Assembly: GCF_025837095.1 (NCBI RefSeq)
Contig: NZ_CP107551.1
Span: forward strand, 3,280,668-3,344,667
Length of the DNA: 64,000 nucleotides
Direction of reading: 5' to 3'
DNA from: Rhodococcus sp. Z13
GTDB taxonomy: Bacteria; Actinomycetota; Actinomycetes; Mycobacteriales; Mycobacteriaceae
Made by a program: the position numbers and the translations under genes. This document shows, piece by piece, positions 20,424-31,372 of the stretch; position 1 is the first letter of the stretch, and each line of letters starts with the position of its first letter. The notes beneath the pieces were generated by a model, which had not been told where the DNA came from, ran no database searches, and worked only from the letters and a program-made list of their open reading frames with translations.

Positions 20424-21278
20424 GTGGACGAGATGACCGGAACCGTCCCCGGGGTGGACACGAGCCGTTCGTTCGCTCCTACGCCGGCCCGCGGTGCGGA
20501 CGAGAGATCCCTGCAGGCTCTGTGGACCGGCAGCCGTCTCCAGTGCGGCCGGATGCTCCGCCGATGGGTTCGCGATCCGGCGACCGTCATCCAGGCACTC
20601 GTCTATCCGGCCGTGACCCTGGTGATGCTGCACATCGTGCTCGGGAATCGGATCACCGCAGCGACCGGGACACCCGCCGTATACGGGATGGTGCCGCTGG
20701 TGGTGCTGATCGGCGCGATGTTCGGCTCGGTGGTCAGCGCCGTGGGCCTGCGGGCCGAGCGCGAGTCCGGTCTGCTGTCGCGGTTCTACACCCTCCCGAC
20801 CCATCGGGCGGCGGGACTCGTGGGCCGGTTGATGGCCGAACTGATCCGGGTGGTCGTCACGTCCCTCGTGATCCTCGCCGCAGGCATCGCTCTCGGTTTC
20901 CGGTTCACCCAGGGATTCGGATCCGGCCTTCTCCTGCTGGTGGTCCCTCTCGGCTTCGGCCTGGGTTTCGCGCTGATGGTCACCTTCCTGGCGACACTGT
21001 CGACCAGGCTGCCCCTGGTCGAGCTGGTCTCCACCATCGCGACCCTGCTGATGTTCTTCAACTCGGGTTTCGTGCCGGTGATGGCCTACCCGCGGTGGTT
21101 GCAGCCGTTCGTCGAGCACCAACCCATGTCGTGTGCGATCGACACCATGCGGGCCCTCGCCGAAGGGGGGGAACTGGCGAGGCCGCTCCTCGAGACGGTC
21201 GCCTGGTCGGTCGGCATGATCGCCGTCTTCGCCGTCCCTGCCGCGCGCGGCTACCGCCGCGCAGCCGAGAACGGTTGA
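20424..21278 (+). CDS. ABC-2 type permease, DrrC-like (second of two)
   Basis: Second membrane subunit, 284 residues, about six hydrophobic segments, with the ABC-2 segment NSGFVPVMAYPRWLQPFVEH near the end. GTG at 20424 lies 4 bp after the preceding stop; ATG at 20433 is an alternative start three codons in. A small inverted repeat (21268-21274 / 21282-21288) spans the stop codon and may be a weak terminator. Confidence 0.9.
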   Translation: MDEMTGTVPGVDTSRSFAPTPARGADERSLQALWTGSRLQCGRMLRRWVRDPATVIQALVYPAVTLVMLHIVLGNRITAATGTPAVYGMVPLVVLIGAMFGSVVSAVGLRAERESGLLSRFYTLPTHRAAGLVGRLMAELIRVVVTSLVILAAGIALGFRFTQGFGSGLLLLVVPLGFGLGFALMVTFLATLSTRLPLVELVSTIATLLMFFNSGFVPVMAYPRWLQPFVEHQPMSCAIDTMRALAEGGELARPLLETVAWSVGMIAVFAVPAARGYRRAAENG

Positions 21279-21367
21279 TCTCCGTTCTGTAACGGTGAGT
21301 GCCGTCGGGAACGACAACACTGCCGGACGGTACCGTGACTCCGGCTGCACCAGTGGGCATGCGCTTG

Positions 21368-21373
21368 TATGCT
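21368..21373 (+). promoter_or_regulatory. Candidate -10 of the mycolyltransferase-like gene
   Basis: TATGCT, preceded 17 bp upstream by a poor -35 (CTGCAC). A transcript starting near 21,380 leaves about 48 bases before the TTG start at 21428 and would exclude the upstream in-frame ATG codons at 21299 and 21358 as translation starts. Confidence 0.35.
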
Positions 21374-21427
21374 TCCAGTTCGCGCCGTCACCGGACCCCC
21401 GCCGCCCCGACCGAGAGGAAAGTCGTC

Positions 21428-22471
21428 TTGACGCGTCACAGCACTGCGACCTGGAAACGCGCCGTCGGCGCCGCCGCGACGGCCGCGGCATGCATCCTGG
21501 TTCCTGCAGGACAGGCCCTTGCAGCACCGGCCACCGAAGGTACCTCCGCTGTTTCCGAGGGGTCGTACGTCGAGTCGGTCGAGACCGTCAGCGACCGCGA
21601 GATCGTGATCAACGTGTACTCGGCGTCGATGGACAGGACGATCCCGGTCGAGGTCATCCTCCCCGCCGATCGCAGCGAGCCGCGGCCCGTTCTCTACCTG
21701 CTGAACGGTGCAGGCGGTGGTGTGGACCGCGCGACCTGGAAGCGTCAGACCGACCTGCTCGAGTTCTTCGAGGACAAGAACGTCAATGTGGTGACGCCGA
21801 TCGGTGGTGCCTGGTCGTACTACACCGACTGGCAGCAGGACGATGCGGTCATCGGTACCCACAAGTGGGAGACGTTCCTGAACGAGGAGATGCCTCCGCT
21901 CGTCGAGGCGGAGCTGAACGCGGACGGCAATCGCGCGCTCGCAGCGATCTCGATGTCGGCCACGTCGGTCTTCAACCTCGCGATCCACAAGCCCGGCTTC
22001 TACAACGGCGTCGCCGCGTACAGCGGTTGCGTCCAGTCGAGCGACCCCATCGGCCAGCAGTTCATCAAGACCGTCGTCGAGGTGTGGGGCGGAGCCGAGA
22101 GCGTCGAGAACATGTGGGGCCCGCTCGACGGCCCCGGCTGGGTCGAGAACGATCCCTACGTCCAGGCCGAGAAGCTGCGTGGCACCAAGATCTACATGAG
22201 CACGGGCAACGGTCTGCCCGGCATCCCGAACGACACCCCGGCGAACCCCCGGATGCAGAACGGCCAAGCCGATCTCGCGAACCAGATCATCGTCGGTGGA
22301 GTGATCGAGGCCGCCACCAACTACTGCACCGCCAACATGGCTCGGCGACTGTACGAACTGGGCATTCCTGCCGTCGTCGACTTCCGTCCGACCGGCACCC
22401 ACTCGTGGGGATACTGGCAGGACGACCTCCACAAGTCGTGGCCGTTCCTGGCCGACGCGCTCGGTATCTGA
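21428..22471 (+). CDS. Secreted mycolyltransferase / esterase, antigen 85 family
   Basis: Alpha/beta hydrolase related to antigen 85, which moves mycolic acids between trehalose esters and onto arabinogalactan. I chose TTG at 21428 because GAGAGGAAAG lies 7-8 bases upstream and because it places a normal signal peptide at the N-terminus (MTRHSTATWKRAVGAAATAA, cleavage near residue 33 after QALAA). The product is then 347 residues. The nucleophile is Ser175 in AISMSATSV, where the usual leading Gly is Ala; the catalytic His325 is in THSWGYW, matching the Ag85 HSWxYW motif. It implies a mycolic-acid envelope. It is convergent with the NRPS genes and shares a terminator with them. Confidence 0.88.
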   Translation: MTRHSTATWKRAVGAAATAAACILVPAGQALAAPATEGTSAVSEGSYVESVETVSDREIVINVYSASMDRTIPVEVILPADRSEPRPVLYLLNGAGGGVDRATWKRQTDLLEFFEDKNVNVVTPIGGAWSYYTDWQQDDAVIGTHKWETFLNEEMPPLVEAELNADGNRALAAISMSATSVFNLAIHKPGFYNGVAAYSGCVQSSDPIGQQFIKTVVEVWGGAESVENMWGPLDGPGWVENDPYVQAEKLRGTKIYMSTGNGLPGIPNDTPANPRMQNGQADLANQIIVGGVIEAATNYCTANMARRLYELGIPAVVDFRPTGTHSWGYWQDDLHKSWPFLADALGI

Positions 22472-22523
22472 GCGGGTCCGACAGTCGACACCCCGGGGTA
22501 TGTGCCCCGGCGTCCACCAGCCA

Positions 22524-22561
22524 CAACGGGTTGTCCCTTCTCCGGAAGGGGCAACCCGTTG
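22524..22561. terminator. Bidirectional terminator between mycolyltransferase and NRPS genes
   Basis: A 16-bp stem (arms 22524-22539 and 22546-22561, with one G-T pair) around CTCCGG, followed on the plus strand by TTCGTTCT. It lies 53 bp after the esterase stop and 7 bp after the A-T-TE stop on the other strand. Confidence 0.78.
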
Positions 22562-22567
22562 TTCGTT

Positions 22568-25219
22568 CTACCGGCGGCAGCCTTTCAGCCAGTCGTCGAG
22601 AACGGGAGCGATGACGGCGACGGACTCCTCCGAGACCATGTCGTTGTGCACCGACGGGATCATCCGGACGACGATCGTTCCGTCCACCACTTCGCGCCAC
22701 GGATCGACGACCTCGTTCGGGTCCTCCCGTTCCTTCTCTGCGGCGAGAAAGAGGAGATCACCCCGGAACGTCGCGGGTGAATGATTGTTGACCTGCTCCG
22801 GCGAATCGACCGCCATGGAGAACACCCTGCGAACCTGCTCCGGCGTGATCGGCCCCACGTTGGCCGAGACCAGATCGGCGATGCGCTGGGCGTTCTCCGT
22901 GCTGAGACCGTCGACTGCCTCGTCGGCGGTCAGGTGGACCCCCATCGGGGCGAAGGCTTGGACCAGGGCGTCGTAGAAGTTCTCGAGCTTCGAATCGAGG
23001 AGGGCGTCCATCAGGACGAGGCTGCCGACCTCGGCTCCGGACTCCTGCAGAGTGGTCGCCATGCAGTGGGCTATGACGCCGCCGAGCGACCACCCCACGA
23101 GGTGAAACGGCCCCTCGGGTTGGATCGACCTGATCTCGGCGACATAGCGCGCTGCGAGTTCGCCGATCGATTCGGGAAGCGGACCGTCGTCGGTCAGGGC
23201 CGGCGTCTGCAGTCCGACGACGGGGCCGGGAAAGTCCAGGGCGAGAGCAAGACCGATGTACGACCACGCGAGTCCCATCAAGGGGTGGACGATGAAGACC
23301 CCGGGACCTTCACCCGCTCGCAGCGGGAAGAGGACCTCCAGTCCCGAGGCGGTGGCTCCCGACCGGAACGTCTCGCTCGCCGCCGCATCGATGCGGCTCG
23401 CCAGACCGGCGGGCGTCGGCGTGGCCATCACCCATCGGAGATCGACGTCCTGCCCGAGCGAGTCCCGCAGCATCGCCACGGCAGCCGCGGCGAGGAGCGA
23501 GTTCCCCCCGAGTTCGAAGAATCCGTCGTCGAGCCCGATGCGCTCGACGTCCAGCACGTCGGCGAACACCGTCGCCACACAGCGTTCCGTCTCCGTTCGG
23601 GGTGCTCTGTACGGCTTGGTGGACACGAACACCGGGGCGGGCAGAGCCGCGCGGTCCAGTTTTCCGTTGACGGTGAGCGGCAGACGTTCGAGGAGCACGA
23701 CCGCGTCCGGCACCATGTAGGGGGGCAGGAACGCAGCAAGCCGGGTCCGGGCGGCCGCGGGGTCCACGGATTCGCCTTCTCGTACGACGATGTATCCGAC
23801 GAGCCGATCACCGAACCGGTCGTCCGTCCGTACCGCGGCGGCGGCGTTCACCACGGGCTCACATCCGAGCAGCGCGGCTTCCACCTCCTCCAGCTCGATC
23901 CGGAATCCCCGCACCTGCACCTGCGCGTCCGATCTGCCGAGGTAGACCAGACGTTCCTGCTCGTCCCACCGGGCGACGTCGCCGGTGCGGTACATCACCG
24001 TTCCAGTGGACGAGTACGGGTCCGCGACGAACCTCGTTGCGGTGAGAGCACTTCGGTTCACATATCCCTGCGCCACCTGATCGCCGGTCACGTACACCTC
24101 CCCCGCCTGCCCCATAGGGACGGGATTCAGGCGATCGTCGAGGACGTGGATGCCCACGTCCGGGAGCGGCCGGCCGATCAGGGAGGGAACCCCCTGCAGC
24201 GCCAGATCGGCGGTGATCCGTTGGAACGACGTATGGACCGTCGTCTCGGTGATGCCGTACATGTTGGTCACGCATGGCGTCTCGTCTCCGTACCGCGAGA
24301 ACCAGGGAGCCAGGTGCACGAGCTTGAGGGCTTCCCCGCCGAGGATCACGTGTCGCAGAGCGAGGGTGGACTCCCCCGCGCCCTCCGAGGCGGTCCGGTC
24401 GGCCTCGACGAACTGATAGAACGCGGAGGGGGTCAGGTTCAGAACCGTGACACCTTCCGCGGCGACCAGCGCCCGGAACTTCTCGGGGTCCCTCGAGGTC
24501 GGGTGGTCCACCACGACGAGCCGGGCACCGTGAACGAGAGCGCCCCACATCTCCCAGACCGCGAAGTCGAATGCGCAGCTGTGGAAGAGCGTCCACACGT
24601 CGGTTCCACCGAACTCGAAGAGCGGCAGAGTGCGCACGAACAGCGAGGTCACATTGCGGTGCGAGACGGCGACACCCTTCGGCGTGCCCGTCGATCCCGA
24701 GGTGTAGACCACATAGGCGGTGTCGTCCCGGTGTACCGGGCCGCGACGGTCCGCATCGGTGATCGGGACTGCGCTCCAGTTCGCCGGGTCCTCGTCCTCG
24801 ATCTCGAGGACAGGTGGGAGGGAGCGCGTCGCTTCCACCTGGAACTGTGCGGATTCCACGATCAGCAGATCCGGTTCGGCGTCCTCGAGAATTCTCACCA
24901 GCCGTTCCGGCGGGTGGGTCGTGTCGAGCGGGAGGTAGGCCGCCCCGGTCTTCGCCACGGCGACGACGAGCACGACGAGTGAGATGTCGCGGGGCAACGC
25001 TACGGCGACGGTACGCCCGGGTGCAGCGCCTGCCGCGATCAGGCGCCGAGCCCAGCGGTTCGACAACTCGTCCAGTTCGCCGTAGGTGACCGAACGCTCG
25101 CCGGCTGTGACGGCGACCAGGTCGGCCGAGGCCCGCGCCCGTACCTCGAACAGGTCGGCCACGGAGACCGTGGGCGCCGGTTCCTCGGTCGGCACCAGAT
25201 CGGTGTGTACTGCTGGCAT
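22568..25219 (-). CDS. Free-standing NRPS of A-T-TE architecture, threonine-type
   Basis: Activates an amino acid as an adenylate, loads it on its own carrier domain and carries a releasing thioesterase, without a condensation domain. The 883 residues divide into A (about 15-520, with [18 protein letters not shown] and NGKLDRAALP), T ([15 protein letters not shown], phosphopantetheine Ser near 574) and TE (GWSLGG, nucleophile Ser near 710; His in PSVHNDMV). The specificity residues read by eye are D-F-W-N-I-G-M-V-H-K, the classic threonine code, as in modules 3 and 5. It starts 160 bp after the big synthetase stop, with a GGGGG ribosome-site-like run. It may supply Thr in trans or be a split-off terminal module. 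Confidence 0.92.
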   Translation of the reverse strand: MPAVHTDLVPTEEPAPTVSVADLFEVRARASADLVAVTAGERSVTYGELDELSNRWARRLIAAGAAPGRTVAVALPRDISLVVLVVAVAKTGAAYLPLDTTHPPERLVRILEDAEPDLLIVESAQFQVEATRSLPPVLEIEDEDPANWSAVPITDADRRGPVHRDDTAYVVYTSGSTGTPKGVAVSHRNVTSLFVRTLPLFEFGGTDVWTLFHSCAFDFAVWEMWGALVHGARLVVVDHPTSRDPEKFRALVAAEGVTVLNLTPSAFYQFVEADRTASEGAGESTLALRHVILGGEALKLVHLAPWFSRYGDETPCVTNMYGITETTVHTSFQRITADLALQGVPSLIGRPLPDVGIHVLDDRLNPVPMGQAGEVYVTGDQVAQGYVNRSALTATRFVADPYSSTGTVMYRTGDVARWDEQERLVYLGRSDAQVQVRGFRIELEEVEAALLGCEPVVNAAAAVRTDDRFGDRLVGYIVVREGESVDPAAARTRLAAFLPPYMVPDAVVLLERLPLTVNGKLDRAALPAPVFVSTKPYRAPRTETERCVATVFADVLDVERIGLDDGFFELGGNSLLAAAAVAMLRDSLGQDVDLRWVMATPTPAGLASRIDAAASETFRSGATASGLEVLFPLRAGEGPGVFIVHPLMGLAWSYIGLALALDFPGPVVGLQTPALTDDGPLPESIGELAARYVAEIRSIQPEGPFHLVGWSLGGVIAHCMATTLQESGAEVGSLVLMDALLDSKLENFYDALVQAFAPMGVHLTADEAVDGLSTENAQRIADLVSANVGPITPEQVRRVFSMAVDSPEQVNNHSPATFRGDLLFLAAEKEREDPNEVVDPWREVVDGTIVVRMIPSVHNDMVSEESVAVIAPVLDDWLKGCRR

Positions 25220-25379
25220 TTCGAAACCCCCATCACAGGACGACTACAGGAGGCCTCCAACCACCCTGTTGCAGGCTTCCTCGCACTCCTCACCGCCGTG
25301 GAACGAGAAACCGAAGCCTTCCCGTGCCGGTGAAGCGTCAAATTCCAGAGCCGTCGTAGCCTCCCCCGATGGCCACCGG

Positions 25380-28300
25380 CTATTCCTGAGTCGGCCTCCC
25401 ATCCCACTTCGACACCTCTTTGCCCGTCAGGACCCCGTTCACGGCGTCGCCGACGATTCCCAACGCTCGCGGAGTTCCCAGCTCACCGTGGGTGAACGGG
25501 AGCGGCACGATGTCGATCGTTCCGTCCACGTGCGGGCGCCATTGCCGCGCACCGCTCGGGTCCTCCCCCTGCTCCTGCGCCGCGAAGTACACCATGTTCC
25601 CGGAGAACACGCGTGGGGCATGCTCGTCGATGAGACGCGCTGCTTCCACCGCCGCCGAGGTCAGCCCTCTCAGCTGCTGCAACGACGGTGCGAGCGACTC
25701 ACCCACGAATTCGACCACTCGCCGATGGAATTCGTCGAGCGCATCACTGGTACCGCTGGGAGACACGAAGTCCGACACCGAGATGCCGAATGCCGCGTTC
25801 AGCTCCAGATAGGTCGCCTCCTTGTCCACATCGAGGTAGCTGTCGAGCAGGACGAGAGCGGCGACCTCGTCGCCGAGTTCCTGCAGCTGCACCGCGATCT
25901 CGTGGGCGATCACCCCGCCGAGCGACCAACCCACCAGGTGGTACGGCCCGTGCTTCTGGACCTGCTTGATCTCCTCGACGTATCGGCTCGCCATCCGGCG
26001 GATCGACACCGCACGGTAGTCGGGTTCCGTCGCTGCGGGGCTCTGCAGACCGTAGATGCCGATCTCAGGATCCACATGCGGGACGAGTCCGGCATAACTC
26101 CACGACAGGCCCTGGACGGGGTGGACACAGAACAGCGCTTCACGGTCCGGGTTCCCCTTCCGCAGAGGAAGAAGGACACCGTACATGTCCACCTCTTCCC
26201 GGTCGACGCTGTCGAGGGCTTCCGTAGCACCGACGACCGCGGACACTCGTCTGCGTCCTTCGAGTTCTGCGGCGAGTCCCGCGACGTCGCTGACACGGAA
26301 GATGTCTCCGACCGGAACGGGAACTGCCAGTTTGCGTTCCAGGGTCGACACCAGGCGCACCGCCAGCAGCGAGTTGCCGCCGAGAGCGAAGAAATCATCG
26401 TCCGCACCGACCCGCTCGACCCCGAGCACCTCGGCGAACACACCCGCCACGATCTCCTCGACCGGCGTCGACGGCGCCCGGAACTCCCGCACCTCGAACA
26501 CCGGCTCCGGCAACGCCCGCCGATCCACCTTGCCCGACGCATTGAGCGGCAACTCCTCGAGCACCACCAACACCGACGGCACCATGTAACTCGGCAACGA
26601 CCCCGCCACAGCAGAGCGCACCGCATCCACATCGACCACAGCACCGGCAGCCGGCACCACATAGGCCACCAACTGCTCACCACGCACCGCATCCCGATGC
26701 ACCACCGCCACCACGACCTCGACACCCGGCTGCCCACGCAACACCGCCTCGACCTCACCGAGCTCGAGACGCTGACCACGCAACTTCACCTGGAAGTCCG
26801 CACGCCCCACATACCGCAACACACCATCGGCACGCCGCACCACCAGATCACCGGTGCGATACAACCGCTCCCCCGCACCGAACGGATCGGCGACGAACCG
26901 CTCCGCCGTCAACCCCGCCCGCCCGTGATAACCCCGAGCGAGCTGCACACCGGCCAGATACAACTCACCGACCACACCCACCGGCACCGGATGCAGACGC
27001 CCATCGAGCACACAGGCACGCACACCCGACACCGGAGAGCCGATGGGCACACTCGTCCCCTCGACCGCACCCGGCACCTCGAAGAAGGTGGCATTGACCG
27101 TCGACTCGGCCGGACCGTACACATTCACCACACGCGCAGCAGGCAGCACCCGACGAACCCGCACCGCAGTCGCCGCCGGCAACTCCTCACCACCGGCGAA
27201 GACCCACCGCACACTGCCGCACGCCACCGGATCCACCTCGGCGACGAACACATCGAGCAACGACGGCACGAACTGCACCCACGTGACCGACTGCTCGGCG
27301 ATCACCCGCGCCAGATACACCGGATCCCGATGCCCCTCCGGCGCCGCCACCACCAACCGGGCACCGACCTGCAACGGCCAGAACAACTCCCACACCGACG
27401 CATCGAACGTGATCGGCGCCTTGTGCAACACCGCATCGATCTGCGACAACGGATAGGTCGCCTGCGCCCACGCCAGCAGATTCACCACCGACGCATGCGG
27501 CACCGCCACACCCTTCGGCCGACCCGTCGACCCCGACGTGAACAACACGTACGCGGTGTTCTCCGCACGCAACGGCGCGATCCGATCGACATCGGTCACC
27601 GCCTCGGCCGACACCGCCGACAGATCCAGCGAATCGATCGCCACACCCGGGACAGACCCCTGCCCCGGCACCGCCACACCGTCACGCTCGGTGGTCAACA
27701 CCACCGCCGGAGCAGCAACCTCGAACAGATACGCATTGCGCTCGGCCGGCTGATCCGGATCGATCGGCACATACGCACCACCGGCGGCGAGCACCGCATA
27801 CATACCCACCAGCAACTCCGTCGACCGGCGCATCGCCAACGCCACCGTCGACTCCGGACCCACACCCAGAGAAATCAGATGCCGCGCAAGACGATTCACC
27901 CGAGACGCGAACTCACCATAGGTCAGCGACTCACCCTCGAACACCACCGCAACCGCATCCGGCGACCGCCGAACCTGCTCGAAGAACTCGTCGAGCAACA
28001 ACCCCCCACCGATACCGTCCGCATCGGTGGCATTCCACGTCTCGAGCACCCGCGACCGCTCGGCATCGCCGAGGATCTCGATATCCCCGACCACGGCCGA
28101 CGGTTCGGATGTCACGGCTTCGAGCACCCGCACGAACCGCTCCGCGAACGACACCACCGTGTCCTCGTCGAACAGATCCGTCGCATAGTTCAGGTCGACG
28201 AGATATGCCCCGCCGGACCCCTCGACGAACGTCCACGACAGGTCGAACTTGGCGGTGGCGGTATCCACATCCACGCCGCTGACGGTCAACCCCGGAAGTT

Positions 28301-30773
28301 CCAGAGCCGACTGTCCCAGATTCTGGAATGCCAGCATCACCTGGAACAACGGGGTCCGCGCCTGCGACCGCTCCGGATCGAGGATCTCCACCAGACGCTC
28401 GAACGGCACATCCGCATGCCCGAAGGCCTCGAGATCCGCACCCCGCACCCGCGACAACAGACCCTCGAACGACTCACCCGCATCGACCTGCGTCCGCAGA
28501 ACGAGAGTGTTGACGAACATACCCACCAGGTCGTCCAACGCGGCCTCACCACGACCGGCCACCGGGGTGCCGATCGCAATGTCGTCGGCGTTCGCCAACC
28601 GGGCCAGCAGCACCGACAACGCGGCATGGACGACCATGAACTCGGTCGCCGACGTCCGATGCGCGAGATCGGTCACGGCAGAGCGGAGTCCGGGGTCGAT
28701 GGTGAACCGGTGCGACGCACCCCGATGCGACATCACCCGTGGACGCGGCCGATCCGCCGGCAGATCGAGCCGATCCGGCACACCCGCCAGAGTCTTCGTC
28801 CAGAACCCGATCTGCGCCGAGATCAGCGACTGCGGATCGTCCTCGCTACCGAGCACCTCACGCTGCCAGATCGCGAAATCGGCATACTGCACCTCGAGCG
28901 GCGCCCACGCCGGGGCCTCACCGGCAACCCGAGACGCGTAGGCCGTGACGAGGTCCCGCGTGAGCGGCCCCATCGAGAAACCATCCGCCGCAATGTGATG
29001 CACCACCAGCACCAGCACATGCTCGGACTCCGACACCGCGAACAACCGCACCCGGAACGGCACCTCGACGGTCACATCGAAACCGACCCCGACGACCGCC
29101 GCCGCCTCGGCGAACAGATCCTCCTCGGCCACCGGCACCGGAGTCAGATCCGGCACCACCTCCGCCGCCGGCAACACCTGCTGGTAACCGACACCGTCGA
29201 GTTCGGGGTACACGGTACGCAACGACTCCTGCCGGGCGAGCACATCGGCCACCGCCGCCTGCAGCGCCGCCACATCCAGGTTGCCCGACAACCGGATCGC
29301 CACCGGGATGTTGTTCGCTGCAGACTCCGGGTTCAGCCGGTTGAGGAACCACATGCGCTGCTGCGCCAACGACAGCAATGCGAATTCCGGATGGACCGGT
29401 ACCGACGGCAGTTCCACGGTCTCCGCAGGCACCGGTTCCACCAGTTGCACCAACCCGGATTCCACCTGGGCCAGCGTCGCCGGAGTCCCGTCCGTTTCCT
29501 GCCAGTCCGTCAGCGACATATGCCCGCCGGCTCCGATCTCGGATTCGACCCGAGCCGCCAACGCCGACACCGTCGACGCCTCGAACAACAACCGCACCGG
29601 CACCGCCGTGTCCAACGCCGCACCCAGCCGCGCCGTCAACCGCATCGCGACCAGCGAGTTACCACCCAGAGCGAAGAAATCGTCGTCCACACCGACCCGC
29701 TCGACCCCGAGCACCTCGGCGAACACACCCGCCACCGTCTCCTCGACCGGCGTCGACGGCGCCCGGAACTCCCGAACCTCGAACACCGGATCCGGCAACG
29801 CCTTCCGATCCAGCTTGCCCGACGCATTGAGCGGGAACTCGTCGAGCACCACGAACTGCTCCGGCACCATGTACCGCGGCAGAGACGCACCGAGCACCGA
29901 CTGCGCAGTCGCCCGATCGAAGGTCTGATCCGGAGCGGGAACGACGTACGCGATCAGCTGATCCCGACGAACAGCTGCCACCACCTGAGACACGGCCGTG
30001 TGCTCGAGCAGAGCGGTCTCGATCTCGCCGAGCTCGATCCGCAGACCACGCAACTTCACCTGGAAGTCCGTCCGCCCGATGTACTCGAGCTCGCCATCAC
30101 CGGTCCACCGCACCAGATCACCCGTGCGATACAACCGCTCCCCCGAACCGAACGGCGACGCCACGAACCGCTCCGCCGTCAGATCCGGCCGCGCCACATA
30201 CCCCCGGGCCAACTGCACACCCGACAGATACAACTCACCCGTCACACCCACCGGAACCGGCCGCAACCGCCCATCGAGCACATACGCCCCGGTATTCCAC
30301 ACCGGCACACCCATCGGCACCGAACCACCCACGACACCGGCAACCGCACGCGCAGTCGCATGCACCGTCGCCTCCGTCGGCCCGTACAAATTGTGCAGCT
30401 CCGCATCCGAGACACGAGCGAACTGCTCGGCCACCGACATCGGGAACGCCTCACCGGCCACGAGCACCGTCCGCAACGACACACAGTCCTCACGCGAGAC
30501 CGACGTCGCGAACACCGCCAACATCGACGGCACGAACGACGTCGCCGTCACCCCACGCTCCCGGATCACCCGACCCAGATACACCGGATCCCGATGCCCG
30601 TCCGGCGCCGCCACCACCAACGACGCACCCACCGCCAACGTGCCGAACAACTCCCACACCGACACATCGAACGTGAACGGCGTCTTCTGCAACACCACAT
30701 CACCGGGACCGAACCCGTACTCCGCAGTGATCCACCGGATCTGATTCACCACCGACCCGTGCGACACCGCCAC
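25380..30773 (-). CDS. NRPS 2, C-terminal part (end of A9, T9, module 10, thioesterase), after a frameshift
   Basis: This is the 1797-codon continuation of the synthetase that starts at 40,897; the frame changes at about 30,787 where one C is missing, so the ATG at 30,773 ([11 protein letters not shown]) is not a real start. Domains: rest of A9, T9 ([12 protein letters not shown]), an unusually long linker, C10 (HHIAADGFS), A10, T10 ([12 protein letters not shown]) and TE (GWSLGG, then FTHGEL with the catalytic His). The TE should release the finished peptide by hydrolysis or cyclisation. It ends at TAG, 160 bp before the A-T-TE gene. The gene is probably intact in the organism. Confidence 0.9.
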   Translation of the reverse strand: MAVSHGSVVNQIRWITAEYGFGPGDVVLQKTPFTFDVSVWELFGTLAVGASLVVAAPDGHRDPVYLGRVIRERGVTATSFVPSMLAVFATSVSREDCVSLRTVLVAGEAFPMSVAEQFARVSDAELHNLYGPTEATVHATARAVAGVVGGSVPMGVPVWNTGAYVLDGRLRPVPVGVTGELYLSGVQLARGYVARPDLTAERFVASPFGSGERLYRTGDLVRWTGDGELEYIGRTDFQVKLRGLRIELGEIETALLEHTAVSQVVAAVRRDQLIAYVVPAPDQTFDRATAQSVLGASLPRYMVPEQFVVLDEFPLNASGKLDRKALPDPVFEVREFRAPSTPVEETVAGVFAEVLGVERVGVDDDFFALGGNSLVAMRLTARLGAALDTAVPVRLLFEASTVSALAARVESEIGAGGHMSLTDWQETDGTPATLAQVESGLVQLVEPVPAETVELPSVPVHPEFALLSLAQQRMWFLNRLNPESAANNIPVAIRLSGNLDVAALQAAVADVLARQESLRTVYPELDGVGYQQVLPAAEVVPDLTPVPVAEEDLFAEAAAVVGVGFDVTVEVPFRVRLFAVSESEHVLVLVVHHIAADGFSMGPLTRDLVTAYASRVAGEAPAWAPLEVQYADFAIWQREVLGSEDDPQSLISAQIGFWTKTLAGVPDRLDLPADRPRPRVMSHRGASHRFTIDPGLRSAVTDLAHRTSATEFMVVHAALSVLLARLANADDIAIGTPVAGRGEAALDDLVGMFVNTLVLRTQVDAGESFEGLLSRVRGADLEAFGHADVPFERLVEILDPERSQARTPLFQVMLAFQNLGQSALELPGLTVSGVDVDTATAKFDLSWTFVEGSGGAYLVDLNYATDLFDEDTVVSFAERFVRVLEAVTSEPSAVVGDIEILGDAERSRVLETWNATDADGIGGGLLLDEFFEQVRRSPDAVAVVFEGESLTYGEFASRVNRLARHLISLGVGPESTVALAMRRSTELLVGMYAVLAAGGAYVPIDPDQPAERNAYLFEVAAPAVVLTTERDGVAVPGQGSVPGVAIDSLDLSAVSAEAVTDVDRIAPLRAENTAYVLFTSGSTGRPKGVAVPHASVVNLLAWAQATYPLSQIDAVLHKAPITFDASVWELFWPLQVGARLVVAAPEGHRDPVYLARVIAEQSVTWVQFVPSLLDVFVAEVDPVACGSVRWVFAGGEELPAATAVRVRRVLPAARVVNVYGPAESTVNATFFEVPGAVEGTSVPIGSPVSGVRACVLDGRLHPVPVGVVGELYLAGVQLARGYHGRAGLTAERFVADPFGAGERLYRTGDLVVRRADGVLRYVGRADFQVKLRGQRLELGEVEAVLRGQPGVEVVVAVVHRDAVRGEQLVAYVVPAAGAVVDVDAVRSAVAGSLPSYMVPSVLVVLEELPLNASGKVDRRALPEPVFEVREFRAPSTPVEEIVAGVFAEVLGVERVGADDDFFALGGNSLLAVRLVSTLERKLAVPVPVGDIFRVSDVAGLAAELEGRRRVSAVVGATEALDSVDREEVDMYGVLLPLRKGNPDREALFCVHPVQGLSWSYAGLVPHVDPEIGIYGLQSPAATEPDYRAVSIRRMASRYVEEIKQVQKHGPYHLVGWSLGGVIAHEIAVQLQELGDEVAALVLLDSYLDVDKEATYLELNAAFGISVSDFVSPSGTSDALDEFHRRVVEFVGESLAPSLQQLRGLTSAAVEAARLIDEHAPRVFSGNMVYFAAQEQGEDPSGARQWRPHVDGTIDIVPLPFTHGELGTPRALGIVGDAVNGVLTGKEVSKWDGRPTQE
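25383..29370 (-). other. NRPS module 10 with thioesterase: C10-A10-T10-TE
   Basis: C10 about 29,370-28,070, A10 28,030-26,530, T10 26,470-26,270, TE 26,180-25,383. Code by eye D-A-W-Q-F-G-V-V-N-K; the first six match known Gln codes (DAWQFG...), so Gln or Glu is a tentative call. The TE ends the assembly line. Confidence 0.8.
28283..29335 (-). repeat. Condensation-domain repeat (C10 copy of C9)
   Basis: Near-identical to about 31,543-32,595 at an offset of 3,260 bp, one module length. It covers most of C10 including HHIAADGFS. Confidence 0.8.
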
Positions 30774-31372
30774 ACCCTTCGGCCGACCGTCGACCCCGAC
30801 GTGAAGATCACATACGCCGTATTGCCCGACCGCAACGCAGCCACCCGATCCGCATCCGACACCACCGCATCGGACACCGCCGACAGATCCAGCGAATCGA
30901 TCGCCACACTCGGGACAGACCCCTGCCCCGGCACCACCACACCGTCACGCTCGGTGGTCAACACCACCACCGGCTCGGCGACCTCGAGAATGTACCCGTT
31001 GCGCTCATCCGGCTGATCCGGATCGATCGGCACATACGCACCACCGGCGGCGAGCACCGCATACATACCCACCAGCAACTCCGTCGACCGGCGCATCGCC
31101 AACGCCACCGTCGACTCCGGACCCACACCCAGAGAAATCAGATGCCGCGCAAGACGATTCACCCGAGACGCGAACTCACCATAGGTCAGCGACTCACCCT
31201 CGAACACCACCGCAACCGCATCCGGCGACCGCCGCACCTGCTCGACGAACACCCCCGGCAACGAACCCGGACCATCGACCACACGCGCCGTGTCGTTCCA
31301 CACCTCGAGCACCCGCGACCGCTCGACCTCATCGAGCAGATCCACCTCACCCACCGGCACAGCAGGATCGGC
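30018..31372 (-). repeat. Third copy of the A2/A4-type adenylation DNA (A9)
   Basis: Near-identical to 57,861-59,216. The offset is 27,843 bp below 30,787 and 27,844 bp above it, which pins the single-base deletion. Confidence 0.82.

Noticed and set aside
21299-21427. Upstream ATG starts of the mycolyltransferase-like gene
   Set aside because: They lack a ribosome site and would bury the signal peptide; TTG at 21,428 has a strong site.
30746-30773. ATG at 30,773 (and at 43,962) as true starts of separate genes
   Set aside because: They fall in the middle of adenylation domains whose first halves are in the other frame immediately upstream; intact sister copies read through.
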